NCBI GenBank assembly: GCA_014529385.2
Contig: CM043963.1
Coordinates: 79,856,912 to 79,920,911 of the forward strand
Direction: 5' to 3'
DNA from: Adiantum capillus-veneris
Taxonomy: Eukaryota; Streptophyta; Polypodiopsida; Polypodiales; Pteridaceae
Length of the DNA: 64,000 bases
Part shown: in pieces, positions 1 through 10,664 of the stretch
Layout of the letters: each line of letters begins with the position of its first letter
Numbering within the stretch: position 1 is the first letter of the stretch
Notes under the pieces: model-generated
Seen by the model: only the letters and a program-made list of their open reading frames with translations
What the model was told of the DNA's origin: nothing
Database searches by the model: none
Position numbers and translations under genes: made by a program

Positions 1-2236
1 AAACCAAGTCATGTTTCTTGATACCCTTACTTTTGACCTTTTCATTTATCTTTGACAAAGCCTTATCCTGCATCTGCCCATAATGCTCCAATGCGCTCAT
101 CCTATCCAACTGGACCTCTTGTAACTGCAAGAGCCTCTCTTTGAATGCATCACTAGGCGGCCCAAGCAACTTCTCTAACATCTTGACCGCAGGCAACTCT
201 ACCTCCACAGGCAATAGTGCTTCCTTTCCATACACCAAATGAAATGGAGGAAACCCTGTACCTGTCTTCACCGAAGTACGGTAAGCCCATAATGCACTAG
301 GCAATTCCAAATCCCAATTCTTTCCTGGGTGCTCTGTCACTTTAGAAAGAATTTGTACCAACTCACCATTGAATCTTTCATTTAAGCCATTACACTGCGG
401 GTAATAAGGAGTGGTATGCTGGTGCCTAATCTTCATCTTTGCGCATAAGAATTCTAGCAGTTTAGCTCTAAATCATGGACCCTTATCTAAAAGTACTTCT
501 AATGGCACCCCAAACTTGCAACATATTTCATCATACACAAATTTTGTCACATCCTTTGCAGTGATCTGTTTTACTCCTATAGCCTCTGCCCATCTAGAGA
601 GATAGTCCACTACCGTCAAGATATAGCTTTTGCCCCTGCTTGTGATAGGTAACAGGCCTATTGCATCAATCCCCCACTTTTCAAACACATCAAACGCCAT
701 AATGGTTTTTCGTAGCTCTGGCTTCAACACTCTCTTCCCAAATGCTTGACACCTATTGCAAGACCTACACCAATGGTGAACATCCTTGTGCAAACTAGGC
801 CATACATACCCCTCTTGAAAAATCTTATGCAAGGTGATCTTTAGAGCAAAATGGCCACCACATGCGCCTTCATGATTCTCTTCCAACACTCTGTAAAGCT
901 CCTCCCGCCAAGGTACACGTCTCAACACAAGATCAGCCCCTTTCATGTATAAGACATCACCAATCAATTTGTACCTGTATGCTCTACGCACAAAGCCATA
1001 CTTCTTAGACTTCTGAATCTCCTTTGGAATGATTCCTGTTAGCAAAAACTCCTCTTCTTGAGCCAAACTTTCCCGGCCATGATAAAGAGGTAAAGTGGTC
1101 CTCAACACAAATAGCTCCCCAATCATGCCTTGAGCTGCTTCATGTGCTTCTCCATTTAGAGCACGTTCAATGTGTTTGATGATCCATGCTTCGAACTTTT
1201 TTAACAGGCCTTTAATTCTGAAGCACATTTCCTTCAATGAGGTGTTCTTGCTCTTCCACACACCCAGCACTTGCTTCACCACTACCAAGGCATCACCTTT
1301 TATGCTCAACCTTCGAACCCCATGCTTCAAACAAATGTGTAATCCGGCTTCCAGAGTAGCATATTCAGCCTCATTGTTACTATGAGCATCCAATTTGAAA
1401 CCTCTCTTGCATACTATCTTCCCCTCTGGATCATAAAGTGCTGTACCCCATGAAGCTGCATCATGGATCTTTCTGTATGAACCATCAAAGAACAACACAT
1501 GTGCATTGCTGATCTGTGGCACTTCTTCAACTACCTTTCTCACCACCTCTTCCTTAACAATAAGGGGATTCTCCTTGTAGGTCAACAAATCAGCTAGGGT
1601 AGCCCTTGTACTATCTTCCACTAGAAAAGATAACTCAAACTCTTGCACCTCAATTACCCATTTCTTCACCACATTTGACATGTTAGTACCATTAATTAAC
1701 TGTCGCAAAAAGGTATAACTCGTCAAGAAAACAAAAGGCCGTGGTAGCAAGTAATGACGAAATCGTCGACAAGCAAATATTACACTGGCCATCACTAGCT
1801 CTACTTCCGAGAACTTTCTCTCCGCTACCAACTTCACTCGGCTTGCACAATACACTGGCCTCATATAATGGCTACCCTTCCCCTTTTGCAATAGCATGGC
1901 TCCAATGGCATCATCCCCTACTGATGGATTTACATAAAACACTTTCTCCCAATCAGGGGCCTGCATGGCTGACAACCCCCCTAACACCTCTATTACCTCT
2001 TGAAACACTTCTTCACACTTGTCATCCCATTGCCATGGATCATGCTTTGCCACTTGCTGTAATGGATAAAGAAGCTGTGAAGACAATGGAATAAACCGTG
2101 CCATGTACTTCACTTTGTGTATAAAAGTTGCCAATTTCTTCGTACTCGTAGGTGATGGAAGAAGAATAATAGACTTAACCTTATCTGGATCAGCCTCAAT
2201 GCCATTTTCTGACACCATATGGCCCAATAACTTCAC
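1..2236 (-). pseudogene. RE1 pol C-terminal part: RT end, two RNase H domains, integrase
   Basis: One frame runs from the RT/connection region into a gypsy-type RNase H in which the usual first aspartate is replaced (FYVNPSVGDDAIGAML), then a second RNase H with FFDGS, NNEAEY and GDALVVVKQ as the D-E-D set. It continues into an integrase with an HHCC zinc finger (H..H, CRSCNRC) and the core GIDAIG. An in-frame TGA at 473-475 interrupts just after the second catalytic aspartate region. The frame then continues to position 1 with a PYYPQCNGLNERFNG block, so the catalytic Glu is present. The Tat-like dual RNase H is directly visible. The copy is non-functional because of this stop and the TAG at 2,243. 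Confidence 0.9.
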
Positions 2237-2242
2237 CCTTGG

Positions 2243-3034
2243 CTATGCTAGATGACATTTCTTTGTATTTAGTTGTCCTCCACATTCATTATATCGAGCC
2301 AATACCATTTGCAGCTTCTCATGATGTTCAACCCTACTGCTGTAGACACAGAAGTCATCCATGAAAGCTTTAACACAACTACCAATGAATGGTTTCAATA
2401 CCCGATTTGCTCTCTCTTGATAGAAGGAAGGTCCATTTGACAACCCAAATGAAAATACTGTGTAGCAATAGCAACCCCATGGCGTAATAAAAGTGGTCTT
2501 TGTGCGGTCTTTGAGAGCAATCTTCAATTGAAAATAGCCTGAAAAACCATCACACACACTGTACCTCTCATAACCTGCCACTGAATCCAAGATCTGATCG
2601 ATGAATGGAAGAGGATATGGGTTCTTCTTAGTGGCTGCATTTAAGGATTTAAAATCTACACAAATTCTCCACTTCCCATCCTTCTTTGGACTGACTACAA
2701 CTGGACTCACCCATTCTGTGGTCTCCACAGGGACTATGCACCCTGCCTTCAACAACTTGTCCACCTCTTCTCGCAAGGCTTCCATTTGCTCTTGACCCAT
2801 CCTTCTTAGCCTTTGCCGCACTGGCTTAGCACCTTCTTTTAGCTCTATATGCATCTCTTCGCCCTTGAACCCTCTGATCTCTTCATATGAAGTAATGAAC
2901 AAATCCGGAAAACTAGCCAGCATGTGCAAATATATATCCTTCTCCATAGCTGAGAGGTCTCCACTGATCATTTGTGTCATCAATTCCTGCTTCTTTGACA
3001 ACTCAACCTTGGTTTGCATCAGCCCTTCAATCAC
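2243..3034 (-). pseudogene. RE1 reverse transcriptase
   Basis: This is the central RT domain of RE1. Visible motifs are SPVVVSPKKDGKWRICVDF, then LNAATKKNPYPLPFIDQ, the SFGLSNGPSFYQ block and the catalytic FMDDFCVYS (FxDD box, typical of plant Ty3/gypsy). It is in the same frame as the downstream RNase H/integrase, separated only by an in-frame TAG at 2,243-2,245. Upstream it is joined to the protease region by a one-base frameshift near 3,031. The function in an intact element would be copying element RNA into DNA in the cytoplasmic particle. Confidence 0.9.
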
Positions 3035-3996
3035 TTCATAAGGCCCTTCACTTTCATCTTCAACCTCTTCGCAAATGCAACTAAACCAAACTCCTGGATT
3101 TCTTTATCCATCAAAAGAAATGCTACATCAGCATCCTCATCACTGCTGGTAGTGCTATCACTGTCCTCATCTGTCACCCTGGAAGAGTCTTCATCACTAG
3201 ACTCATCCTCATCTTCATAAAGCTCCTCTAATCGTTTCCTTGTGTCCATATTATAAAGCTTCTTGGTACCTGTCTTTCCATAGAGGCTAATCGTACCATG
3301 TCACCAATCTTGAACAGCTCCCACTGCACGTAACCATGGTCTGCCCAGTATAATAGGATATGCTCCCAACCCTGCTGGCATCACATGAAAATCAACCACT
3401 ACCTTTGCATCATATGCCTCCACTTCGAAGCTCTTTACAACACCCAAGCATTTTTCTTTTTGATGGTTTGCCAATCTGATCCAAAAACCTGACACCCCAG
3501 CCACTGTGAGACCCATCTTCTCAACGCATGAGTGTGTTATGACTCATATTTGGGCTCCACCATCCACATAACCTTGTCCTAAATTTTTCCTTTTATGCCA
3601 CACATCTACTATTGGACAAATGTCTAGTAGCTCATCCATTGCCAACACCTTTACTGAACCTCTCTCTGGCTCTTTCTCCATTGGGTTAACCATCCTTTTC
3701 CACTGTCGCTTTAGCTTAGGCACCATCTCTATAAGCTGCCCAAAAGTAACATCTGCCTTCCTGCTCGTCAGATCCTCCTTCAAGTCATAGCTTAATTGTC
3801 CATCCCCTAGTGGAAAATCTGAAACATGAAACTTTCGACGAGATCTCCTTTTCCTCTTGGCCTTGACATCCTCGCCTTCATGGCTCTTTCCTTTCTTCTT
3901 ACTAGGACCTGGGGCACTTCTTCCTTCCTTATCCTCTGTGGTCCTCTTCCCAATAGGCATCACTAATGTATCCTCTAGCTTTGATGCCTTCTCCAA
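3031..3996 (-). pseudogene. RE1 Gag-Pol junction: basic tail, aspartic protease, acidic Ser linker
   Basis: One frame, broken by in-frame TGA codons at 3,544 and 3,301, encodes a Lys/Arg-rich stretch, the block FPLGDGQLSYDL, and a protease-like segment with active-site motif VDGGAQI followed by YPIILGRPWLRA, the C-terminal ILGRPWL signature of Ty3 proteases. The active site reads D-G-G instead of D-T/S-G, and the same is seen in the other three elements. After the protease comes a run of Asp, Glu and Ser (around 3,110-3,230). A frameshift at about 4,000 separates this from the Gag frame and another at about 3,031 separates it from RT. Confidence 0.8.
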
Positions 3997-5111
3997 GTGA
4001 CTACACTTAGCACTTTTGTCTTTCCCTTTTCCTCCTGGGTTAGTCCACTGGTTCCTTCGTCTCCCTTAATTTCGATGCCATAATCATTTGACCTAGTTAG
4101 CACCTGTCTTGGCAATGGATACATGTCTCCCCCCATCCTTGGTGGCTTATCACATTGCGGGCTGATGTGACCCAACTCTCCACAATTATAACATGTGGGC
4201 GTCTGCCTCCAGTACCTACCATTGCTTTGTCCAACACCATTCCTAGGCCTTTCTTCACCTCCTGGCTGATTTGCAAACCTCCCTCGACCTCGATTATTTC
4301 CCACTTGACCTAGCATGTTTAGGCTAAGATTCTTCATCAAATCTACCACTTGCCTCATGTCTTGCCTCAGCCCATCATCTTGCACCGATGTAGTGACCAC
4401 TGATGGCATAACCTGAGTAGTAACAGGAACCACTGGTTCATGATGAACCCCTGACATGCGACCTTGTAAAGACTCTAGAGGCTGAAATTCAGACCTCATG
4501 GGCAAAGACTCTTTGTTCCTTGCTACCTCTAGTGCATCTTCATATGTCCTAGGCTTCTTTAGCTCCACTCTCCAACGTATATTCTCCCAAAGACCAGCCA
4601 AGAACCTGTCCTTCTTTATCATGTCAGGCGGGGGTACCTGTGGTGCTAAGGCCTTGCACATCCGCTCCCATGCCAATGAGAACTTACGTATGTATGCATC
4701 TACTGGCTCACCTTCCTTTTGCACCAAACCTTGTACTTCTTGCCACACTTTGTTAGGATCTTCTATCTTCACAAACTCCACTTCCAACCCATGCCTTGGA
4801 TTGTCCCAACTCAATCTTACAGGTGGATCCGCTGCACGCAACTCCTCTTCAAATGTTTTGGACCAGACTCGTGCATCACTCTTCAAACAAATTTGGAGAA
4901 GAAGTAACATCTGCGCAGGGTCATGAATCTGGTTGCTAATGCAGGCAACCTCCATCTTTTCCAAAAAATCTTCCACATCTTCATCACTTCTTCCATGAAA
5001 CTCCGGATAAGAGAAAGCCATGGCTACCCAAGTTACAATGCTTTGAGAACCCCTTTGAGCACACGTGCAAGAACCCAAAACTTTTGACAACCCAATCCCC
5101 AGAAACTTCAA
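3975..5111 (-). CDS. RE1 Gag capsid/nucleocapsid-like protein (N-terminal part of polyprotein)
   Basis: An open frame of 378 codons. The N-terminal half matches the retrotransposon Gag fold by pattern: MAFSYPEFHGRSDEDVEDFL, LLLLQICLKSDARVW, then AYIRKFSLAWERMCKAL and KKDRFLAGLW. A CCHC zinc knuckle, CYNCGELGHISPQC, lies near residue 325. Gag would form the cytoplasmic particle and bind element RNA. The frame ends in unrelated residues because of a frameshift near 4,000; the original polyprotein continued into the protease. The start codon sits 12 bp after the stop of the conserved leader ORF, which is unusually tight spacing. Confidence 0.85.
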   Translation of the reverse strand: MKFLGIGLSKVLGSCTCAQRGSQSIVTWVAMAFSYPEFHGRSDEDVEDFLEKMEVACISNQIHDPAQMLLLLQICLKSDARVWSKTFEEELRAADPPVRLSWDNPRHGLEVEFVKIEDPNKVWQEVQGLVQKEGEPVDAYIRKFSLAWERMCKALAPQVPPPDMIKKDRFLAGLWENIRWRVELKKPRTYEDALEVARNKESLPMRSEFQPLESLQGRMSGVHHEPVVPVTTQVMPSVVTTSVQDDGLRQDMRQVVDLMKNLSLNMLGQVGNNRGRGRFANQPGGEERPRNGVGQSNGRYWRQTPTCYNCGELGHISPQCDKPPRMGGDMYPLPRQVLTRSNDYGIEIKGDEGTSGLTQEEKGKTKVLSVVTWRRHQS

Positions 5112-5123
5112 TGGAGCTCAACT

Positions 5124-5366
5124 TTAGATAAGGACAAACACATGCACATCAAATGAGTTTTCATAGTTGATCATCGGAATTACAACAGGCAAAGGACATT
5201 CCAAGATCTCTCTCAATCTTCTTGGCCCAAACATAAAGACTATGCGCTGCTGGAAAAAGATCTTCCTGGACACATGAACATTAATCTGGATTCTTTGAGT
5301 TAAATGAAAAGGAGTGAACTGAGGGCCATTTTGATCATCCATTAAAGCCAACCATGAAGCTCCCAA
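5124..5366 (-). CDS. RE1 conserved leader ORF upstream of Gag (80 aa)
   Basis: A short intact ORF between the primer-binding site and Gag. Its C-terminal half, from RKIFFQQRIVFMFG through LREIL and IPMINYENSFDV to the hydrophobic end VFVLI and stop, is shared with ORFs in the same position in RE2 (16,007-16,234), RE3 (24,623-24,837) and RE4 (two copies). Conservation of protein sequence, position and terminal stop in four diverged elements argues for real coding. I do not recognise a named domain. It could be a separate leader protein or a regulator of Gag translation. Confidence 0.65.
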   Translation of the reverse strand: MGASWLALMDDQNGPQFTPFHLTQRIQINVHVSRKIFFQQRIVFMFGPRRLREILECPLPVVIPMINYENSFDVHVFVLI

Positions 5367-5369
5367 GAA

Positions 5370-6034
5370 GGCACACCTGACTTATCCTCTGATTTTTGCC
5401 CAAATTTCAGCAGCATAAGAGTATAAATGGCTCAAAATACCAAAAAACAAGCCATCATAACTTGGAAAAATTTTGGCAGAGTTTCCCCAGAAGTAGAGCA
5501 GTGTGAACCCAAAATATAGACTGTCTACGTATGCATAAACTACCAACAATAGAACCCGAGCATCAATTAAGAATCACTAGTACATAGCCTATGGCGAGGT
5601 CACGAAAAGAGTGCTCCAGCTACCTATATCACCGAAAGGATCTCCACATTTGAGAATCCCCCAGCTCAATAGAAACCTCACGCTATCGACCCTCACACGA
5701 AGGCTAATGCAAATCGCGTATAGTCAAGTCTCAGAAATGACTATCTTCCAGACCAAGTCTCAGAAATGGCTGGGACTGCCAAATACAACCAAGTATGGCT
5801 CCACAAATGCGTACAATGGCAGTTTCCACAAGTAACGTACAATCCAGCAAACAATGCGCTCAAATAGGCGCCAAGTGATGCATACCCACAACAACTGCAA
5901 GTGACATCACTGCTAGTATATCACTGTACTCCAGCTACCTGTACCTGTGTGAATCACCTGTACCTGTACCTGTCCCTGTAACCTGTAGCCCCGAATCTCG
6001 AAGCTTGAAGCTCGAAGCAGAAGGTACTCGAAGA
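5370..6034 (-). other. RE1 leader region without clear gene
   Basis: About 660 bp between the primer-binding site and the leader ORF. Only short non-conserved ORFs are seen on either strand, and a repeated CTGTACCTGT-like motif lies near 5,930-5,985. RE2 has a longer ORF at the same place, so this may be a decayed upstream leader coding region. Confidence 0.4.
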
Positions 6035-6035
6035 A

Positions 6036-6055
6036 GATCCTCCGTGGGGGCGCCA
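6036..6055 (-). promoter_or_regulatory. RE1 primer-binding site
   Basis: On the minus strand the sequence TGGCGCCCCCACGGAGGATC lies a few bases inside the LTR end. It begins with TGG, as expected for pairing to a tRNA 3' CCA end, and resembles the PBS of RE2, RE3 and RE4. I cannot assign the tRNA with certainty. Confidence 0.65.
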
Positions 6056-6123
6056 AAAGAATGTGAGCGGGATGAAAACACACACAGCGCCTCTATAACG
6101 ATCCGACACACACTCTTGGGAAG

Positions 6124-6124
<1 letters not shown>

Positions 6125-6165
<41 letters not shown>
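6125..6165. repeat. (AC)n microsatellite
   Basis: Uninterrupted AC repeats with one AA slip, about 41 bp, inside the RE1 LTR. They create artefactual Cys-Val ORFs on the minus strand. Confidence 0.95.
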
Positions 6166-6258
6166 TATGGGGAACCACTCGGCTTACACAACACACTTGG
6201 CCGAGACAGGAAACACACCTATGGAGTGAGAGGAGAGAAACTATCCACTTGCCCACTC

Positions 6259-6262
6259 CACA

Positions 6263-6321
<59 letters not shown>
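6259..6321. repeat. (AC)n microsatellite
   Basis: About 60 bp of nearly pure AC dinucleotides, 100 bp from the previous array. Confidence 0.95.
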
Positions 6322-6323
<2 letters not shown>

Positions 6324-6330
6324 ACCCAAA

Positions 6331-8264
6331 AAAATCAGCTCAAAAGAGGAGAAGTTCTGATGTTTAGATACAAATGAGCTTGGGCCAACACCAATGGGGC
6401 AAATAGCTCACACAATATGGCTAAAACATGCCAGATACAATTAGAAACTGGAGCGGAAGCTTCGCTCATAGGAGAAACTTACACAGCAAAAAAAACAGAA
6501 AAAGAGTGAGGAATTTGGAAAAATGGACAGCGCCATCGCGTCCGGAACGGCCCAAAATCCCAGTCCGCAATGTCAAAGTGCTCAAATCCGACCTCGGATG
6601 AGCAATTTACGAACAAAACAGGCTCCAAAATGAGCAAAAACACACCTGCGGCTGTTCCTCCTCTCTTCTCCACGTTTTTTTTTGGTCTTCTGTCTATTTT
6701 TTCAGTTCCCACACTTAGCTTTATTAGTTGGGCACCCTTGGCCTTTTAGATGACCTCAAACGGACCCTGAATAGGCCAAAAACTGACCTTGCAGTGCATA
6801 GTTGTCACCTTTTTGCATCATCTGCACACCTGGCACTCAACATTTTTCAATAATGCGTCTCGAAACCACGTGAAGTGGTCCCAAAAGATGGTCCTCATGA
6901 TGACATTTTTGCATAATTATCACAAGAAAACATCCACGTTGTGTTTGTACTTATCCACGTGCAAGTATTGACCCCATTCACCGTCCTGACGCCACTAGAT
7001 GCCATATGACGCACCTGCTTACCTCATGTCGTCGGCCCGTGGATAGCTTCCTCGAGAAGTTTTGCGCGCTACCAACTCCTCCTTATTGTAGAAAAAACAC
7101 AGTGGTACTGGTAATAGTGAAAATCGATGCACTATGTACACCCTGTCCTACCTGTACACATGTGGGCCCCACGTAACCACCTGGCTCTGAAAAATGGGCA
7201 ATTCTTTATTTGATGCACCATGCATGTATATGTACATATGCGCAATCCCTTGCTCCAAAAAACTCCTGATAACGTGTAGTCGCTAACCACAACAAAACTG
7301 ACAATGCTTACACTTACTTGAAAGAGCAAAGAAAGAAGAACACAATGCAAGTTTCAAAACTAAAAATGGATTAACCAATCATTAGTTGCGATGATTACAA
7401 GTTGGAGCAGCTTTGTAGCTTGAGCGTATGTACAACAGAGCTCTTTTCTTTCCTAAAAATAAGCCTCCTTTCACATTAAATTTATTGAACTTTATACCTA
7501 AAACAATTCTCATATTCAAGAAATACATGTACTTATGGGTGGAAGAAAAAGGCCTCGCATCTTGACAATAGCGATTGGATCACAACATACTATCATTACA
7601 ATTTTTGAATCCCTTACTATGCTACGTGGAATGAAGTTAGTGCAAAGACAAATATAAAAGTCAACGGTTTGCGTCAATGCCCCTCTAAAGGACACCTTCT
7701 ATTATTCATATGCATATTGGCAAAGCTGCATATCCTTAGGCAGGACAATTTCCACTTCCATAAACTAGCTCCATTAGAAATCATCGATCTAACAACATTC
7801 ATAAAAAACATTGTAACTATGAAGAGCTCAAATTAGCAACAACCGTGAACTTCATTTATAAGTAATAGAAGCTTTCATTAGCTTGCTTGTCTAATACTAA
7901 TTTCATAAATGAGCAAAGGAGAGTTGATTGGTTTTTACGAATAGGCTTGAAATAAAACGTTGCTTGTCTTACTTACTATTGCATTGCACTTCCTTCTCCA
8001 CCATACACATCCCCATTCATTTCTGTATTACATCAATAACTTTTTGGATTTCCTTCTACTATCTTCTTCATTTTTCCATTCATTACCTTCACTAAGATCC
8101 ATTACCATCCCTCAATCCTAACACATACTAGTTTGGTCCAATCCCCACATGCCAAGTAGGATGCACACCCCTTCTCCTCTCTCTCTCCTATGGTTCGTCA
8201 GAACCCAGCCTTATTATTTCTACTATTGGCTACACATAGAGTAGACATTAACCACCAGGTTTCT
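6331..8264. other. No supported gene (possible RE1 LTR U3 and flank)
   Basis: AT-rich sequence with only short ORFs on both strands and none resembling a known domain. Part of it is probably the rest of the RE1 LTR. A minus-strand AATAAA lies near 6,720. Nothing else can be supported. Confidence 0.4.

Positions 8265-8345
<81 letters not shown>
8265..8345. repeat. (TAC)27 microsatellite
   Basis: A perfect trinucleotide array of about 81 bp, TAC/ACT/CTA depending on phase. Confidence 0.97.
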
Positions 8346-8419
8346 ATGCGAACGTAAAAAAATTGTTAGGCAGCAAATTCGGCCTGGGTGGAGAGGGCGG
8401 GGTGTGTCATGAAGACATG

Positions 8420-8694
8420 TAGGTTTGATGGCATGGTTGAGCTCTCAGGTTTCTAGTTGACATGGTGGCTGCATTGCACAACATATGCCAAACATGGATA
8501 GAGCCTAGAAGGCAAATAAGATTGTTAGTCAGGGGTGGTTTGAATGACGTCATTGACACACATGTCACATGTGGCGTATTGATGTCATCTTGCACTTTTT
8601 GCCAGGTATATGCAACATGGATAGACTCTTTTCAGTAAACTGAGGAGCCATTTTCTCTTCAAATCGGCGATCACCCACGCATGCGCACATCTTG
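8420..8694 (+). pseudogene. Possible left part of PPR pseudogene disrupted by RE2
   Basis: The right flank of RE2 is a clear PPR remnant. This left flank, read in broken frames, gives weak PPR-like pieces (for example ARYMQHG and SAITHACAH) just before the insertion point at 8,694. Frames are heavily interrupted. The assignment rests mainly on being continuous with the right flank once RE2 is mentally removed. Confidence 0.3.
8691..8694. other. RE2 target-site duplication, left copy (CTTG)
   Basis: CTTG immediately precedes the left LTR and the same four bases follow the right LTR at 19,251-19,254. Confidence 0.7.
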
Positions 8695-8777
8695 TGAGAG
8701 GCGGAAGTGAAAAAAAGACCCGGTGGCCTCTACACCAAGACTATGCACAATGGCCTCATCATGGGGGATACACAATA

Positions 8778-8808
8778 GGGGCACCACCTAGCAAGATATG
8801 CGGCTAGG
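8778..8808 (-). other. Conserved U5 hairpin plus PBS-like 9-mer (RE2 3' LTR)
   Basis: On the element strand CCTAGC and GCTAGG form a 6-bp stem around a loop starting CGCAT, followed directly by TGGTGCCCC. The same arrangement occurs in the RE2 5' LTR, RE3, RE4 and the solo LTR, with a compensatory change of the inner stem in the last two. Confidence 0.65.
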
Positions 8809-9530
8809 ACGCATACATATACACAATGAAGTATGCCATGGAAAACAATTTCAAGATCCACGCCCAAATGTGGAATGGGGTGGTCGGAGAATAAGGTGAG
8901 AGGAGTGGTGAATGAGTGAGAATGGGCTTGCTACTCGTGCATGTTAGCAAGGAAGATAATGAGGTAGGGGAAACTTGCGAGTATGCTCACTTATCATACA
9001 AGAGGTGGCAAATCCGCACACCTCAAGATGGAAGTAGCAAGATGATAGGAATATGAGAGGGAGAGAGAGAGTGTGTGTATATATGGTGGCAAATCCGCAC
9101 ACCTTTACATAAGCAGAAAAAAAAGGCAAGGAACAAGCATATACCATACTCACAATGAGATGTATCCAAAGCGACACAAAGTATGGCACCAAGATGGAGT
9201 GTGTTGATTGCTTGCAAAAGATGAATACAATAGGTAGCGTATGGCAGGAAAATGAGAAGGGGACAAGATCGTAGGAGGCATAATGGAGAGATGGGAGTTG
9301 ATGGCGAGGAATATCATGAGTGTGTCCACCCTTCTTCTTCTTGAAATTGTGCCTTCAACCCTTAATTACAAGTGGTGTGGAGGTGTGGTGCTCATCTTTT
9401 GTGCATGGTGATGGTGATGATGATGGTGTTGTGATTATGTGATTAGGGTTCATGCTACAAGCATGTAGCACAAGAGTGTGTATGGATAGGTGTGTGTGTG
9501 TGTGTGTTTTAAGTGAGCTCTCATGGCCTC

Positions 9531-9540
9531 CTTATATAGG
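9531..9540 (-). promoter_or_regulatory. RE2 3' LTR TATA box
   Basis: CCTATATAAG on the minus strand in a GC-balanced stretch of the LTR; an identical site is in the other LTR at 18,146-18,155. It fits as the RNA polymerase II promoter at the U3/R border. Confidence 0.6.
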
Positions 9541-10636
9541 GAAGGAGGGGAGGATTTAGCAATATTTCTATTTGAGGTGAGTGTCCCACTTTGGTGACTA
9601 GGAAAATGGGGTGCATGTGACTGTAGCTCCCATCTTGTCTCCTCGTTATTTAAAATACCAGAGTCAATAGAGAGAGAAGAAGAGAGAATGTGGGTAGGAT
9701 GTAGAGGATAGGAGATATTTACAATAGTCTAGCTTTGGCTAGACTTAAGCTTATTAGGGAGAGAAGAGAGAGGTAAGAAATTTACAAGAGAGATTGTCAA
9801 AGGTGGATAGTTGTTGATGAGGATGGATCCTCCAAAAATGGTGATAGAACCACTCTAGACTTGCCAAGACCTCATTAAAAGAGCCTTGTATCTTGTAATC
9901 ATGCTTGAAGACTTGTAGAACCATAGCCATTCTAGAGGGAAGAAAATTGGGGATGGCCTATGTCACCATTACACGAGAAAACTGGGGTCCACTACAAAAA
10001 TCATATCTCCGTGTTCATTACTCCAAAAATTCTGAAAAAAATTGAGCTAAAATTTGAGATCACGACCCTACATCTTTCATATTGAATGCTCCTTCAGATT
10101 CGAGGTTCTTCTCTACTTAAAAAATTCAGCCAAATAATGTATTATTTGTGGCTGCAAAGGTCTTTTGGTGGTCCCTTTTGAGTGGACTTCTCTCTTGCCT
10201 TCAAGTGTGAGCTCCTTCATGTGTATAAAAACATGACCTAGAGTTTTGAAAAGATTGGCAATCATCTAGATGGAGGTATTATTGAAATTTGAAAGTGGGG
10301 TTGAGGTTTGAAAATGAAAACTAGTGAATAAAATATTTGGTAGGGTGGATTAATATATATATACATGAAAAATATATTAGAAAATACTAAAATATATAAT
10401 GTAATTTAGAATATATATATTTAATATTTAAGTTCAAAAGAGAGATCAACAAAGAAAGCTTACTTATTTATGCTACATCGTGATTGATTTAGCATAAGTC
10501 TTATTTATTTAATAAAGGCTAAAACGTTTGTGAAAAAGGGAAGAAAAAATCAAAAGTAACTTATATAATAGGAAATATTTTTGGTAAAAGAGAAAAAAAA
10601 TATGGGGGGTTCCCATGCATGGAAAAGCATGCCTCA

Positions 10637-10655
10637 TTAGCCCTCCCTCTAAGGC
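10637..10655 (-). promoter_or_regulatory. RE2 polypurine tract
   Basis: On the minus strand AGAGGGAGGGCTAA lies directly before the 3' LTR start TGAGG. This is the expected place for plus-strand DNA priming. Confidence 0.65.
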
Positions 10656-10664
10656 TAGAGGTAT

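Larger units (their letters stand above)
1..6061 (-). mobile_element. RE1: Ty3/gypsy (Tat-like) LTR retrotransposon, internal region, cut by window start
   Basis: Reading leftward from the primer-binding site near 6,055 the order is leader ORF, Gag with a CCHC knuckle, aspartic protease, reverse transcriptase, degenerate gypsy RNase H, a second RNase H and integrase. That is the Ty3/gypsy order, and two consecutive RNase H domains are a known trait of plant Tat elements. The left (3') LTR lies outside the window. Several in-frame stops and two frameshifts show that this copy is dead. It shares domain layout, leader ORF, DGG protease motif and acidic linker with RE2, RE3 and RE4, but its sequence is clearly a different family. 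Confidence 0.9.
6062..6330 (-). repeat. RE1 5' LTR, inner (U5) end only resolved
   Basis: The LTR begins at TGTGAGCG just outside the primer-binding site (minus-strand reading ends ...CTCACA). The partner LTR lies outside the window, so the outer boundary cannot be set by comparison and may lie much further right. It contains two CA arrays. No CCTAG hairpin like that in the other LTRs was found here. Confidence 0.45.
8695..10636 (-). repeat. RE2 3' LTR
   Basis: Nearly identical to 17,304-19,250. Its termini are TG...CA on the element strand (TGAGGCATGC... to ...CTCTCA). It contains a minus-strand TATA box near 9,535, the conserved hairpin at 8,787-8,808, a GT repeat near 9,490-9,510 and a very AT-rich U3 (10,320-10,620). 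Confidence 0.96.

Noticed and set aside
4498-4926. Plus-strand 142-codon ORF opposite RE1 Gag
   Set aside because: It is antisense to a clear Gag reading frame and has no similarity of its own.
5935-6325. Cys-Val rich ORFs on the minus strand
   Set aside because: They are products of (AC)n repeats in the RE1 LTR.
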